Shown one piece after another: positions 26,582 to 36,417 of a stretch of DNA of 64,000 nucleotides; the stretch's first letter is position 1, and each line of letters begins with the position of its first letter. The notes beneath the pieces are model-generated. The model was not told the origin of the DNA, made no database searches, and saw nothing but the letters and a program-made list of their open reading frames with translations. Both the position numbers and the translations under genes were made by a program. This DNA is from an uncultured Pseudomonadota bacterium (GTDB lineage: Bacteria > Pseudomonadota > Gammaproteobacteria > Burkholderiales > Rhodocyclaceae), in NCBI GenBank assembly GCA_903951825.1, contig CAJBDJ010000049.1, positions 48,961-112,960 of the forward strand, read 5' to 3'.

Positions 26582-28240
26582 ATGGAAAAAATCTGGCTGA
26601 AAAGTTATCCCGAAGGCGTCCCGGCGGAAATCGACAGCACACACCTGTCGTCGCTGGTCGCTCTCCTCGAAAATGCCTGTGTGACCTATGCCGAGCAGAT
26701 CGCCTACATCAGCATGGGCAAGGAGATGAGCTATTCCCAGCTTGATGAGGAGAGCCGGGCTTTTGCCGGCTGGCTGCAGTCGCGGGGCTATGCGAAAGGG
26801 GATCGCGTCGCCCTGATGATGCCCAACCTGCTGCAATATCCGGTGGCGCTGTTCGGCACCTTGCGCGCCGGGTGCGTGGTGGTCAATTGCAACCCGCTTT
26901 ACACGCCGCGCGAACTCGAACACCAACTCAAGGATTCGGGAGCGAAAGCAATCGTCATCCTCGAAAACTTTGCCCACACGCTGGAACCAATCATCGCTAA
27001 TACAGCGATTGAGGACGTCATCGTCACGCCGATGGGCGAGATGCTGGGTCTCAAGGGGATTCTGGTCAATGTGGTTGTGCGCCACGTCAAAAAACTCGTT
27101 CCCGCCTGGCATTTGCCCGGCTCGATCAACTTCCAGAGTGCGCTGGCAAGCGGCCGCAGTCACGGTAACCAGCCGGTGACGCTGGTCCCAGGCGATATTG
27201 CCTTTCTCCAGTACACCGGCGGGACGACCGGCGTTTCCAAAGGCGCCGTGCTCACCCATGCCAACATCAGCGCCAACGTGATGCAGGCTTACGCCTGGAT
27301 CAAGCCGGCGGTACACGAAGGGCAGGAATTTATCCTCACCGCCTTGCCGCTTTATCACATCTTTGCGCTGACAGCGAACTGCCTGACTTTCCTGATGATC
27401 GGTGCACGCAACCTGCTGATTGCCAATCCGCGCGATATTCCCGGCTTGATCAAGGAGTGGTCGCAGCATCCGATTACCGTGGTGACCGGCGTCAATACCC
27501 TTTTCAATGCCTTGCTCAATCACCCGGCTTTCGCCAAACTCGATTTTTCGACCTTGAGCGTAACGCTGGGCGGCGGTATGGCGGTTCAGGCGGCGGTTGC
27601 CGAGCGCTGGGTAAAAGTCACCGGCAATCCGCTCCTGCAAGCTTATGGATTGACTGAGACTTCGCCGGCGGCAACGATCAATCCGCTTGATTTGAAGGCG
27701 TTTAACGGCTCTGTCGGCTTGCCAATTTCCTCGACTGAAATAGTGATCCGCGACGATCACGGCCGCGACGTTTCGCAAGGGCAGGTCGGCGAAATCTGCA
27801 TTCGCGGCCCGCAGGTGATGGCCGGTTACTGGCAACGCCCGGAAGAAACCGAGCACGTGATGTTCGCGGATGGTTTTTTGCATACCGGCGACGTGGGTTA
27901 CATTGATGAAAAGGGTTATGTTTTCCTGGTTGACCGCAAAAAGGACATGATTCTTGTCTCCGGCTTCAACGTTTATCCGAACGAGGTCGAAGAAGCCGTC
28001 GCCATGCACGATGGCGTCGCCGAAGTGGCGGCGATTGGCGTCGCCGACGAGCATTCCGGCGAGGCAGTGAAGATTTTTGTCGTGCGCAAGAATCCGCGGG
28101 TGACCGAGCAAGTGCTGATCGACCACTGCCGCACCCTGCTCACCGGTTACAAGATTCCCAAGCATGTTGAATTTCGTGATGACCTGCCGCGTACCAACGT
28201 CGGCAAAATTTTGCGCCGCGCTTTGAAAGAGGGCGTCTGA
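26582..28240 (+). CDS. fadD: Long-chain-fatty-acid--CoA ligase
   Basis: AMP-forming acyl-CoA synthetase that activates fatty acids for beta-oxidation. The 552-residue product has the P-loop motif YTGGTTGVSKGAVLTH near residue 212, YGLTETSP near 355, the adenylate-binding LHTGDVGYIDEKGYVFLVDR near 437, and the C-terminal catalytic-Lys region NVGKILRRALKE. ATG 26582 is preceded by GGAGGAG at good spacing. Its stop overlaps the next start. Confidence 0.93.
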   Translation: MEKIWLKSYPEGVPAEIDSTHLSSLVALLENACVTYAEQIAYISMGKEMSYSQLDEESRAFAGWLQSRGYAKGDRVALMMPNLLQYPVALFGTLRAGCVVVNCNPLYTPRELEHQLKDSGAKAIVILENFAHTLEPIIANTAIEDVIVTPMGEMLGLKGILVNVVVRHVKKLVPAWHLPGSINFQSALASGRSHGNQPVTLVPGDIAFLQYTGGTTGVSKGAVLTHANISANVMQAYAWIKPAVHEGQEFILTALPLYHIFALTANCLTFLMIGARNLLIANPRDIPGLIKEWSQHPITVVTGVNTLFNALLNHPAFAKLDFSTLSVTLGGGMAVQAAVAERWVKVTGNPLLQAYGLTETSPAATINPLDLKAFNGSVGLPISSTEIVIRDDHGRDVSQGQVGEICIRGPQVMAGYWQRPEETEHVMFADGFLHTGDVGYIDEKGYVFLVDRKKDMILVSGFNVYPNEVEEAVAMHDGVAEVAAIGVADEHSGEAVKIFVVRKNPRVTEQVLIDHCRTLLTGYKIPKHVEFRDDLPRTNVGKILRRALKEGV

Positions 28241-29187
28241 TGCCGATTCCCCACGCCCTCGGCAAAAACCTCGTTTTACCCGTAATTTGTGCGCCGATGT
28301 TCATCGTCTCTAATCCAGAGATGGTCATCGCGCAGTGTAAAAGCGGGGTGATTGGCTCTTTCCCGGCACTCAATGCGCGTCCGGCAGAAATGCTCGACGC
28401 CTGGCTGACACGCATCAAGACGGCTCTGGCTGACGACCCCGGAGCGGCGCCATTCGCCGTCAATCAGATCGTCCATCCCTCCACCGGGCGGCTTGAGCAC
28501 GACATGGCGCTCTGCGTCAAACATCAAGTGCCGCTGATCATTACCAGTCTGGCCGCGCCGACGGCGATTGTTCCGCAGATTCATGCCTACGGCGGTCTGG
28601 TTTTTCACGATGTCATCAGCGTCCGCCATGCCGAAAAGGCGCTTGAGGCGGGCGTCGATGGTTTGATTCTGGTGTGCAGCGGCGCGGGTGGACACGCCGG
28701 CACTTTGAGTCCGTTTGCCCTGGTGGCCGAAATCCGCAAGTTCTTCGACGGCCCGCTTGTCCTCTCCGGCGCCATCTCCAATGGCCGGGCAATTCTTGCC
28801 GCGCAAGCGATGGGCGCCGATTTTGCCTACATGGGTACACGCTTCATTGCGACGCACGAAGCCAACGCGGTCGACGCCTACAAGCAGGCGATTATCGATT
28901 CTGCTGCGGCAGACGTTGTATACACGCCGTATTTCACCGGCGTCCATGGCAATTATCTGAAGCAGAGCATTGTCGCCGCCGGTCTTGATCCGGCCAATCT
29001 GCCGGAGCGCGACAAGAGTGCGATGGATTTTGGCGGGGCAACGGCGGCCAAGGCATGGAAGGATATCTGGGGTGCCGGGCAGGGGGTTGGCGCAATCGAT
29101 GACGTGTTGCCGGTGGCGCAACTGGTCGACCGGCTGACGCAAGAATATCTCCATGCCAAGGCGGCACTGTGCAGCAATGGCTTTTGA
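28240..29187 (+). CDS. Nitronate monooxygenase/2-nitropropane dioxygenase family protein
   Basis: A 315-residue FMN-dependent TIM-barrel protein. The N-terminal VLPVICAPMFIVSNPEMVIA and the phosphate/His motif CSGAGGHAGTLSPFAL near residue 147 are family features, as is GADFAYMGTRFIATHEA near 200. Members oxidise nitronates, and some act as enoyl reductase-like enzymes on fatty acyl chains (FabK relatives). Its position among fatty-acid genes suggests an acyl substrate, but that is inference. It is translationally coupled to the ligase gene. Confidence 0.86.
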   Translation: MPIPHALGKNLVLPVICAPMFIVSNPEMVIAQCKSGVIGSFPALNARPAEMLDAWLTRIKTALADDPGAAPFAVNQIVHPSTGRLEHDMALCVKHQVPLIITSLAAPTAIVPQIHAYGGLVFHDVISVRHAEKALEAGVDGLILVCSGAGGHAGTLSPFALVAEIRKFFDGPLVLSGAISNGRAILAAQAMGADFAYMGTRFIATHEANAVDAYKQAIIDSAAADVVYTPYFTGVHGNYLKQSIVAAGLDPANLPERDKSAMDFGGATAAKAWKDIWGAGQGVGAIDDVLPVAQLVDRLTQEYLHAKAALCSNGF

Positions 29188-29218
29188 AGTTAGTCACAAA
29201 TAGCGAGGAGAAACATCA

Positions 29219-31030
29219 ATGAGCGACTACATCGCCCCAATCAAGGACATGCGTTTTGTCATGGATGAACTGGCTGGATTCAAAGAACTAAGCCAGTTCG
29301 CGGCATTCGAGGAGGCCACACCGGATGTCGCCGATGCCGTGCTGGAAGAGGCCGCCAAGTTTGCGACCGGTGTTCTTTCGCCGCTTAACCGTATCGGTGA
29401 TGTCGAAGGCGCCAGGCTGACCCCCGTCGGGGTGGCCACCGCACCGGGCTGGAAGCAAGCCTATCAGGCGTTCTGCGCCGCCGGCTGGAACGGGCTGTCT
29501 GCTCCTGTCGAATTTGGCGGGCAGGGATTGCCGGACACCCTGGGTATCGCTACGCGCGAAATGGTCTGTTCGGCGAATCTCTCGTTCAGCCTCGGCCCGT
29601 TGCTCACCACCGGCGCCGTTTCGGCCTTGCTGACCTGTGCCAGCGACGAACTCAAGGCGATTTATCTCGAAAAGATGATTTCCGGCGCCTGGACGGGAAC
29701 GATGAACCTGACCGAACCGCAAGCCGGTTCGGATCTGGCACTCATCCGCGCCCGCGCCGAACCCGATGTTGATGGCGCGTACCGGGTTTTCGGGCAAAAG
29801 ATTTTCATCACCTACGGCGATCACGACATGACCGACAACATCGTTCATCTCGTCCTCGCCCGTTTGCCGGATGCGCCGGCCGGGGTCAAGGGCATTTCGA
29901 TGTTCCTCGTGCCGAAATTTCTCGTCAATGCCGACGGTTCGCTTGGCGCACGCAACGACGCCTATTGCGTATCGCTCGAACACAAGCTCGGGATTCACGC
30001 CAGTCCCACCTGCGTCATGGCTTTTGGCGATGCCGGGACATTCGGCGGCGGGGCGATTGGCTATCTGCTCGGCCAGCCGAATCGTGGCCTTGAGTACATG
30101 TTCATCATGATGAACGAAGCCCGCCTCGGTGTGGGATTGCAAGGCATCGCCATTGCCGAGCGCTCGTATCAGCAAGCACTTGGCTACGCCCGCGAACGCA
30201 AGCAGGGTCGTGATGCCGTGACTGGCGAAGCACTGGTCACCCTCGACAAGCACCCAGACATCCGGCGCATGTTGATGCTGATGAAATGCCGCATCGAAGC
30301 CTGTCGTGCCATGGCCTACTTCACCTCCGGGCAGCTCGACCGCGCCCACGCAGTGACTGATCCGGAAGAAAAAAAACGTCACCTTTTCCTGGCTGAATTC
30401 ATGATTCCCATCGTCAAGGGGGGCGGCACTGAAATGGGAATTGAGGTCACCTCGCTCGGTATCCAGATCTGGGGCGGTATGGGTTTCATTGAAGAAACCG
30501 GCGCAGCCCAGCATTGGCGCGATTCACGCATCACCACTATTTACGAAGGGACGACCGGCATTCAGGCTAACGATCTGCTGTTCCGTAAACTGATGCGCGA
30601 TCAGGGAGCGACGGCCAAAGTGGTGTTTGGCGAAGTTTTCGCGATCGTCAAAGCCCTGGGGGCGTCCGGCAAGCCCGAACTCCAAGGCATCGGCCAGCGT
30701 CTCGGTCTCGCCCTTGAGGCCTGGACGCAAGCCTCCGAATGGCTGGCTGCCAACGCCAAAAACAGCCTTTCTGGTGTTTTGAGTGCCGCCGTGCCTTATC
30801 TGCATCTCGCCGTTACCGTTTGCGGCGGCTGGTTCATGGGCAAAGCGGCACTCGCAGCGTCAGGTCATATCGACGCCGGGGAGGGCGATACCGCCTTCTA
30901 CCGGGCAAAAATCGCCAGCGCCTGTTTCTACGCCGACCAGATGCTGCCGCAGGCCACCGCCTATGGCGAAACGGTACGCGCTGGCGATCGCGCCTTGCTT
31001 GGAATGGGTGACGAGTTGTTCATGAACTGA
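29219..31030 (+). CDS. Acyl-CoA dehydrogenase (large, FadE/DmdC-like)
   Basis: A flavoprotein catalysing the first oxidation of acyl-CoA. At 603 residues it belongs to the large group with an extra C-terminal domain, like DmdC. Visible are MNLTEPQAGSDLALIRARAE near residue 161 (FAD/substrate loop), GGMGFIEETGAAQHWRDSRI near 425, and the catalytic Glu in TIYEGTTGIQAND. GAGGAG precedes ATG 29219. It is the last gene of the operon, before a strong terminator. Confidence 0.93.
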   Translation: MSDYIAPIKDMRFVMDELAGFKELSQFAAFEEATPDVADAVLEEAAKFATGVLSPLNRIGDVEGARLTPVGVATAPGWKQAYQAFCAAGWNGLSAPVEFGGQGLPDTLGIATREMVCSANLSFSLGPLLTTGAVSALLTCASDELKAIYLEKMISGAWTGTMNLTEPQAGSDLALIRARAEPDVDGAYRVFGQKIFITYGDHDMTDNIVHLVLARLPDAPAGVKGISMFLVPKFLVNADGSLGARNDAYCVSLEHKLGIHASPTCVMAFGDAGTFGGGAIGYLLGQPNRGLEYMFIMMNEARLGVGLQGIAIAERSYQQALGYARERKQGRDAVTGEALVTLDKHPDIRRMLMLMKCRIEACRAMAYFTSGQLDRAHAVTDPEEKKRHLFLAEFMIPIVKGGGTEMGIEVTSLGIQIWGGMGFIEETGAAQHWRDSRITTIYEGTTGIQANDLLFRKLMRDQGATAKVVFGEVFAIVKALGASGKPELQGIGQRLGLALEAWTQASEWLAANAKNSLSGVLSAAVPYLHLAVTVCGGWFMGKAALAASGHIDAGEGDTAFYRAKIASACFYADQMLPQATAYGETVRAGDRALLGMGDELFMN

Positions 31031-31052
31031 GCGACGACTTCGCTTTGCTCAA

Positions 31053-31077
31053 GGGCACCGGTGCGGTGCCTTTTTTT
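31053..31077 (+). terminator. Terminator of the beta-oxidation operon
   Basis: GGCACC (31054-31059) pairs with GGTGCC (31065-31070), followed by seven T residues, 23 bp after the acyl-CoA dehydrogenase stop. Confidence 0.9.
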
Positions 31078-31187
31078 GATCCTGTCGCCAGCAAGTCTGG
31101 CGGCCGTCTTCTCGCATCCGGCCTGATACAATCGGCGGCTTCTCAACACCGAAGCCGTGTGCCTACAAGCAATGGACGGCTTCTTGT

Positions 31188-32507
31188 ATGGATTTAGTCC
31201 TCCTCGTCGTTCTGATTCTCATTAATGGCATTTTTGCCATGTCTGAAATTGCTGTCGTCACCGCCCGCAAGGCGCGACTGCAAAACCTGGCTGATGATGG
31301 TAGTGCCGGCGCCAAGGCAGCCCTCGCTCTGCATCAGGAGCCATCAAGCTTTTTGTCCACTATCCAGGTCGGCATTACCTCGGTAGGAATTCTCAGCGGT
31401 GCCATTGGTGAAGCTGCGCTGGCTGACCCCCTGGCGCAATGGTTGGGCGGTTTGCCGAGTCTTGAACCTTACGCCAGGGGAATTGCCCTGACCATCACGG
31501 TCATCGCCCTGACTTATTTCTCGGTCGTCGTCGGAGAACTGGTTCCCAAGCGTTTGGCGCTGCTGGCTCCTGAGACCATCGCTTCGCTTATTGCTCGTCC
31601 AATGCAGGCGCTGGCTCGCTTCACGCATCCATTGGTCGTTTTGTTATCAGGTTCATGCACGGCCATTCTTGGTATTTTGGGAGCGCACCGCAAAGAAGAG
31701 CCGCCGGTGACCGATGATGAAATCAAGGTCATGATGGAGCAGGGAGCAGAAGCCGGGGTTTTTCATGAAGGTGAGCAGGCGCTTGTTTCCAACGTCTTGC
31801 GGCTTGATGATTTGCGTATTCCGGCAATCATGACGCCTCGCCGCGACATGTTCGTCATCGATCTTGAAGAAGGGGCTGAAGTCGTTCGGCAACGTATTGT
31901 TGAAACCGAATTCACCCGGATGATTGTCTGCCGCGATGGGCTGGATCATATTCTCGGCGTACTGCAAACCGGCGATTTGTTGCGCCGGGTCATGCCGGGG
32001 CACGCGGTGACGATGCTGGACATTGAAGCCGTTCTCTCGCCGCCCCTGTACATTCCCGAGTCCGTGACTACCGCTCAACTGCTCGAACATTTCCGCAACG
32101 CCCGCTTGCAGTTCGCCCTCATTGTCGATGAATACGGCGAGGTGGAGGGTATGGTGACAATGACTGACGTGCTGGCGGCGATCGTCGGAGACATGTCATC
32201 GCCGGTAGCGGGCGAGGATCGTGACATGATTCAGCGTGACGATGGTTCATGGCTGGTCGATGGCGACGTTACCCTTGAACGCGTCAAGATGCTTCTCGAT
32301 ATTGACGAGGAATTGCCTGGCGAAACCTCGCAGACCTTCCATACCCTGGGCGGTTTGGTCATGCATATCCTGGGACGCATCCCTTCTCCCGCCGACCATA
32401 CCGAAGTGGCTGGCTGGCGGATAGAAGTCGTCGATATGGACAGAAACCGCGTCGATAAAGTCTTGCTGGCCAGGCAACCGTTATCAGATGAGCCAGAAAT
32501 TGCCTGA
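31188..32507 (+). CDS. CNNM/HlyC-CorC family membrane protein with CBS domains
   Basis: A 439-residue inner-membrane protein. It has a DUF21/CNNM transmembrane domain (about 1-190, with GELVPKRLALLAPE near 117), a CBS pair (about 205-330, containing MTPRRDMFVIDL and LIVDEYGEVEGMVTMTDVL), and a CorC_HlyC domain at the C-terminus (TFHTLGGLVMHILGRIP). Such proteins are linked to Mg2+/Co2+ efflux and are often mislabelled hemolysins. It stands alone, and the neighbouring gene is convergent. Confidence 0.92.
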   Translation: MDLVLLVVLILINGIFAMSEIAVVTARKARLQNLADDGSAGAKAALALHQEPSSFLSTIQVGITSVGILSGAIGEAALADPLAQWLGGLPSLEPYARGIALTITVIALTYFSVVVGELVPKRLALLAPETIASLIARPMQALARFTHPLVVLLSGSCTAILGILGAHRKEEPPVTDDEIKVMMEQGAEAGVFHEGEQALVSNVLRLDDLRIPAIMTPRRDMFVIDLEEGAEVVRQRIVETEFTRMIVCRDGLDHILGVLQTGDLLRRVMPGHAVTMLDIEAVLSPPLYIPESVTTAQLLEHFRNARLQFALIVDEYGEVEGMVTMTDVLAAIVGDMSSPVAGEDRDMIQRDDGSWLVDGDVTLERVKMLLDIDEELPGETSQTFHTLGGLVMHILGRIPSPADHTEVAGWRIEVVDMDRNRVDKVLLARQPLSDEPEIA

Positions 32508-32579
32508 CCATCCGGGCTGAAAGAAAAAGCGCTGACGCTCTGCCTGAACAGCAGGCCGTCGAGCAGATGTTCGTTTCGC

Positions 32580-33614
32580 TTATTTCATCAACTCCACCCG
32601 CTCACCCTTGGCACGTCTTGCCGTCGCCCTGGCCTCGATAAAGCGCTGGAACTCCGGCTGGCGCAAATATTCGCCGCTCGCAACATAGTCGAGTGATGAA
32701 CTGAGATGGAAGGGACGCAGGTAGCCTTCGACGCGGAAAATTTCTTTTCCGGTTTGATCGAAGTAGAGCAAGCTGGGGGTGTAGATGATGTTGAGTTTGC
32801 GCGTCCAGTCGCGCATCGACAGCGTGCTTCCCGTTGGCGTTTTCAGGGCTTCACCCGAGGCAATGTCGACGCGGGCAATCTGGAATTTCCTGAGCAGGTC
32901 GGCGACTTCGGGACGGGTGAAAGCGTCGCGGTGCATTTCGTCGCAGGCGGCACAGACTTTTTGCTCAAAGAGTACCAGTAGCGGCTTTTTGTCGCCGGTG
33001 GCTCTCGCCGCCAGGTTGAGTGGCGAGGACATCAGCCAGGGCTCGGGATGAAGCTGTCCGGTCGCCGGTTCGCTGGCGTGGGCGCGCAGGTAATCGATGT
33101 ATTTTTGTTTCTTCTCCAGCCGCTGGCTGACATAGTCAAGCGCCGCGCTGAACTGGTGGGGAGGGGTGTAACCATTCAGTCGCAGGGCGGTATCGCCTTT
33201 TTCGTCAAGCATCAGCAGCGATGGCGTGAACTGGACACCCAATGCCTTGGCAAATGCCTTCTCAGAGATTGTTCGGCCATTGAAATCAGTCACCTCCCGA
33301 TCACCCCAAATGTTGATAGCGATAACGTCAAAGTGCTGTCGAGTCTTGTCGGCAATGGTTTTTTGCCCGAAGTTTTCATTCAGCAGTTTGCTGCAATAGG
33401 GGCAGCCATCCTGATAGAAGTAAAACATGAGGCGCCGTTTTGATTTGCTCGCTTCGCCAATATCTTCGCGGATGTCGAGAAAAGAGTCTTTGAACCAGGC
33501 AGGTAGCTGATGAACTTGTGGTGGCGTTGCCCCATGGGCAGGCGCGTCGGCCGCGTGCACGGCGCCGGTCACAAAAGCATGAAACAGCAAGAGCAAAAAA
33601 ATCAGGGCTCGCAT
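32580..33614 (-). CDS. Exported tandem thioredoxin-fold protein
   Basis: A 344-residue protein with a signal peptide (about residues 1-22) and two thioredoxin-like domains. The first has DGCPYCSKLLNENF near residue 73 (a CPYC site, as in glutaredoxin/SoxW-type proteins) and the cis-Pro segment FTPSLLMLD. The second has EQKVCAACDEMH near 220 (CAAC) and IYTPSLLYFD. Such proteins act in periplasmic thiol reduction, for example in sulfur oxidation or cytochrome maturation, but no partner genes adjoin. ATG 33614 gives a clean signal peptide, and longer in-frame starts do not. Confidence 0.85.
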   Translation of the reverse strand: MRALIFLLLLFHAFVTGAVHAADAPAHGATPPQVHQLPAWFKDSFLDIREDIGEASKSKRRLMFYFYQDGCPYCSKLLNENFGQKTIADKTRQHFDVIAINIWGDREVTDFNGRTISEKAFAKALGVQFTPSLLMLDEKGDTALRLNGYTPPHQFSAALDYVSQRLEKKQKYIDYLRAHASEPATGQLHPEPWLMSSPLNLAARATGDKKPLLVLFEQKVCAACDEMHRDAFTRPEVADLLRKFQIARVDIASGEALKTPTGSTLSMRDWTRKLNIIYTPSLLYFDQTGKEIFRVEGYLRPFHLSSSLDYVASGEYLRQPEFQRFIEARATARRAKGERVELMK

Positions 33615-33914
33615 CGACTGGGTCTCCCGAAATGGTAGGCTGAATGGAATGGTCAATTTTATGCGATGGATTGCTGTCAATCCGCCCCGGCTGCTTATGA
33701 TCGCTCGCTGTAAAAAACTATCGGGCATTTCCCGAATCAGCGACAGCGAGTCTTTCCTTGTTCAATATCGCTGACCGCGCAAGGCTTTGCAGGTGATGAT
33801 CTTGCCATGCATGAATGAATTTATTTGTCCTGCGGATAGCCATTAAAAATCACCGCTGGGGCGAATTTTTGTCTATCATTAATCTGTCTTTTACCTACAT
33901 GAAGGAGAACCGCA

Positions 33915-34376
33915 ATGCTTGCCCGATTCGTCGCTGCTGTCAGTTTGGTTATTGGTTTGTCGTTCGTGCCCGCAGTCAACGCTGCTGATGAAAAGCCGGA
34001 TACACCCACCTCACTCAAGGGGGGTAAAGTCGTTACCGTCGATGAGGCAAAGGGTATGGTTGACAAAAAAGCGGCCGCTTTCTTCGATACGCGTGCCGCC
34101 ATCAACTTCGGCAAAGGTCACATTCCCGGTGCTAGCATCGTTGCCTACAAGGAAAAAAGTGAATTCAAGGCTGATTTTGACGCATCCCAGGATTCTTTCG
34201 ATCTCAGTAAACTACCTGCCGACAAGAACGCCAAGATCGTTTTTTACAGTGACAGCCCACAAGGCTGGAAATCCTACAAGGCCGCTGTGACTGCTGTTAA
34301 CGCCGGTTACAAAAATGTTGGATGGATGCGTGACGGATTCGCTGCCTGGACGGCCAAAGCACTACCGGTAGAGTGA
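33915..34376 (+). CDS. Exported rhodanese-like protein lacking the catalytic Cys
   Basis: A 153-residue protein with a signal peptide (about 1-23, ending VNAADE) and a single rhodanese-like domain. FFDTRAAINFGKGHIPGAS near residue 56 and the C-terminal GWMRDGFAAWTAKALPVE are characteristic. The active-site loop reads FYSDSPQGWKSYKAA, with Ser112 where related proteins have the sulfur-carrying Cys. It is therefore unlikely to be a sulfurtransferase and may be a binding or structural variant. GAAGGAGA precedes ATG 33915. It is a single gene. Confidence 0.87.
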   Translation: MLARFVAAVSLVIGLSFVPAVNAADEKPDTPTSLKGGKVVTVDEAKGMVDKKAAAFFDTRAAINFGKGHIPGASIVAYKEKSEFKADFDASQDSFDLSKLPADKNAKIVFYSDSPQGWKSYKAAVTAVNAGYKNVGWMRDGFAAWTAKALPVE

Positions 34377-34758
34377 TCTATCGTCGTCGTGTGAAAAACA
34401 ATCCGAGATGTCGGGTTGCGCATGTTGAAAAGAGGGGCGGCGGGATGCTTCTGTCGCTCATCTCCCAACAATTTTCTCGCAGCCCGGGTGGGGGCGACGT
34501 AGAAGTTTTTTGGTTAAATGAAGATTCCAGCTTGTTTTCATCTGACTTGATTGAATTGAATGCGGTGTAAAGGGTTTCTTCCCTCTAGGCTGCCGAACTG
34601 TCTGCCAAGCTACGGCAGGTGGGAAGGTGACCGGTCAAACTCCGCTCTGTGGATGTTGGAAGGTGCTTCAAATATCCGACTCTCGTTGGTTTTAGTCAAT
34701 TTTCCAATGCCTCAGGGGAAGATTCGACGACCTGTTAACCTGAAGGAAAGCATTCTCC
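34377..34758. other. Long intergenic region upstream of the chemoreceptor gene
   Basis: About 380 bp between the rhodanese-like gene and the chemoreceptor gene. There is no convincing ORF. A hairpin CTGCC-AAGCTAC-GGCAG lies near 34601-34618 and runs of purines are present, but I recognise no riboswitch. It presumably holds the chemoreceptor promoter and a long leader. Confidence 0.4.
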
Positions 34759-36333
34759 ATGATTAGCTTAAGCATACGATCCCGCCTCATTCTGGCTGGC
34801 ATTCTTTCTCTTTCGATTGTCTCGTCACTGGTGCTGGGTGGGACTTATGGCTACCGGGAGCTCAGGGGAAACACCTCTTTTCTGAATTCTGTTGCCAATT
34901 TGCGTTTCAATTTGCAAACAGTACTGCGAGGGGTAAACGAAGTTCTCGTGACGCAAAGTTCTTCGAGCGCCTCGAAAATTCTGACCATCGACAGCATCAA
35001 GGCATTTGACGATGCATGGCCTTCAATGATCGTCGCGGTCAGCGATAAAGACTTGCGAGCCAAACTCGAATCCGATGTGCATCCGAAATGGAAACAATTC
35101 AGCGAAGGCGTTACCCTGCTGATTGCCAAACGAGTGATCAGTCCTGACGACGACGAGGTCATGCTCAAGTACGGCAAATTGATCAGCATTGCTGAAACCC
35201 TTGTGATTGATCTTGCCAGCCTGCATGAAACGGCCGAAAAAAGTGCAAACGAGAAATTGCAACGTCTGATCGGGGTGGTCGTTACTTCCGGGCTGGTCAT
35301 GCTCTTGGCGCTGCTGCTGGTTTTTTTCTGGACTTACCGCAGCATCATGACGCCGGTTGCCAACTTGCAATCAGCGATTGTTTCGATCAGTCGTGACCGC
35401 GACCTGACCAAGCGGGTTGAAATCTGTGGCGAGGACGAACTGGGGCAAGTCACTGAGTCCTTCAACACGTTGATCAGCGGTCTGCATGAGGCTATTTGCG
35501 CTGTCAGCAAAAGTATTACCCATTTGGCCGTCTCTGCGCACAACATGGCCGAATCTTCCGGTCGCGTGCGCACCGGTTCAGCTCAGCAGCAAAGTACGGC
35601 CAACGAGACAACGACGATTACGGAGTCGCTTTACAAAAACATTACTGCTCTCACTGAGCAGGCAGTCAATGCGGCCAAACTTGCCCGCTCTTCGGCAAGC
35701 CTTGCGGCTGATAGCGGTGATGTCGTTGTCAAGGCTTCGCACGAAATGCAGCAGACTGCTGTTGCGGTCAACTCGGTCTCCAGCGATCTGGATGCGCTCG
35801 TCGGGCGCTCGCGTGAAGTCAGCGCGATTGTCCAGGTGATCAAGGATATTGCTGACCAGACGAATTTGTTGGCGCTCAATGCTGCCATCGAGGCGGCACG
35901 GGCTGGCGAGCAGGGGCGGGGATTTGCCGTGGTTGCTGACGAGGTTCGCAAGTTGGCCGAGCGTACCTCACATTCGACCCTGGAGATTTCGGGAATCGTC
36001 AATTCAATCCTCTCCGAAATCAGCAATTCGGTCGTCAATATTGGCAGTTGTGTTGAGCGAGCCAATTCTGTTGCTGAACTTTCACGTGCGGCCGGGGACT
36101 CGATGAATAATGTTCGAAATACCGGTATGCAAGTCAGTGCGGCAGTTGAAGACATGTCATGCAAGAGTAAAGCTGAAGCAGAAGGGGGCATCGCAATTGT
36201 CGAGCACTCCAAGGCGATTGTTGAACTTGCTCACAGCAATTTTGAGGCCGCAACCGAAACGGCCAACGTGGCCGAAGAACTTCGTTGCATGTCAGACGAT
36301 CTGCGAGGAAGAATCAGCATTTTCAAGATATAA
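34759..36333 (+). CDS. Methyl-accepting chemotaxis protein
   Basis: A 524-residue transmembrane chemoreceptor with TM1 at about 9-30, a periplasmic helical sensor domain of about 140 residues, TM2 at about 171-190, a HAMP domain from about 192, and a cytoplasmic coiled coil. The hairpin tip reads [20 protein letters not shown] and continues [18 protein letters not shown] near residues 372-409. No C-terminal CheR-binding pentapeptide is present. The ligand is unknown. No che genes are nearby, so it is an orphan receptor joining arrays encoded elsewhere. Confidence 0.94.
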   Translation: MISLSIRSRLILAGILSLSIVSSLVLGGTYGYRELRGNTSFLNSVANLRFNLQTVLRGVNEVLVTQSSSSASKILTIDSIKAFDDAWPSMIVAVSDKDLRAKLESDVHPKWKQFSEGVTLLIAKRVISPDDDEVMLKYGKLISIAETLVIDLASLHETAEKSANEKLQRLIGVVVTSGLVMLLALLLVFFWTYRSIMTPVANLQSAIVSISRDRDLTKRVEICGEDELGQVTESFNTLISGLHEAICAVSKSITHLAVSAHNMAESSGRVRTGSAQQQSTANETTTITESLYKNITALTEQAVNAAKLARSSASLAADSGDVVVKASHEMQQTAVAVNSVSSDLDALVGRSREVSAIVQVIKDIADQTNLLALNAAIEAARAGEQGRGFAVVADEVRKLAERTSHSTLEISGIVNSILSEISNSVVNIGSCVERANSVAELSRAAGDSMNNVRNTGMQVSAAVEDMSCKSKAEAEGGIAIVEHSKAIVELAHSNFEAATETANVAEELRCMSDDLRGRISIFKI

Positions 36334-36380
36334 GCTGCCGATTCACACTGCCGCTCTATGGGCGAAAATCCATATTCATG

Positions 36381-36417
36381 CCGCCCCCCGATGTTTTGGG
36401 GGGCGGTTTGATTTTCA
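36381..36417 (+). terminator. Terminator after the chemoreceptor gene
   Basis: CCGCCCCCC-GATGTTTT-GGGGGGCGG is followed by TTTGATTTT. It separates the chemoreceptor gene from the convergent histidine kinase gene. Confidence 0.85.

Noticed and set aside
34377..34758. Possible riboswitch upstream of the chemoreceptor gene
   Set aside because: Hairpins are present, but neither c-di-GMP nor other riboswitch core sequences could be recognised.
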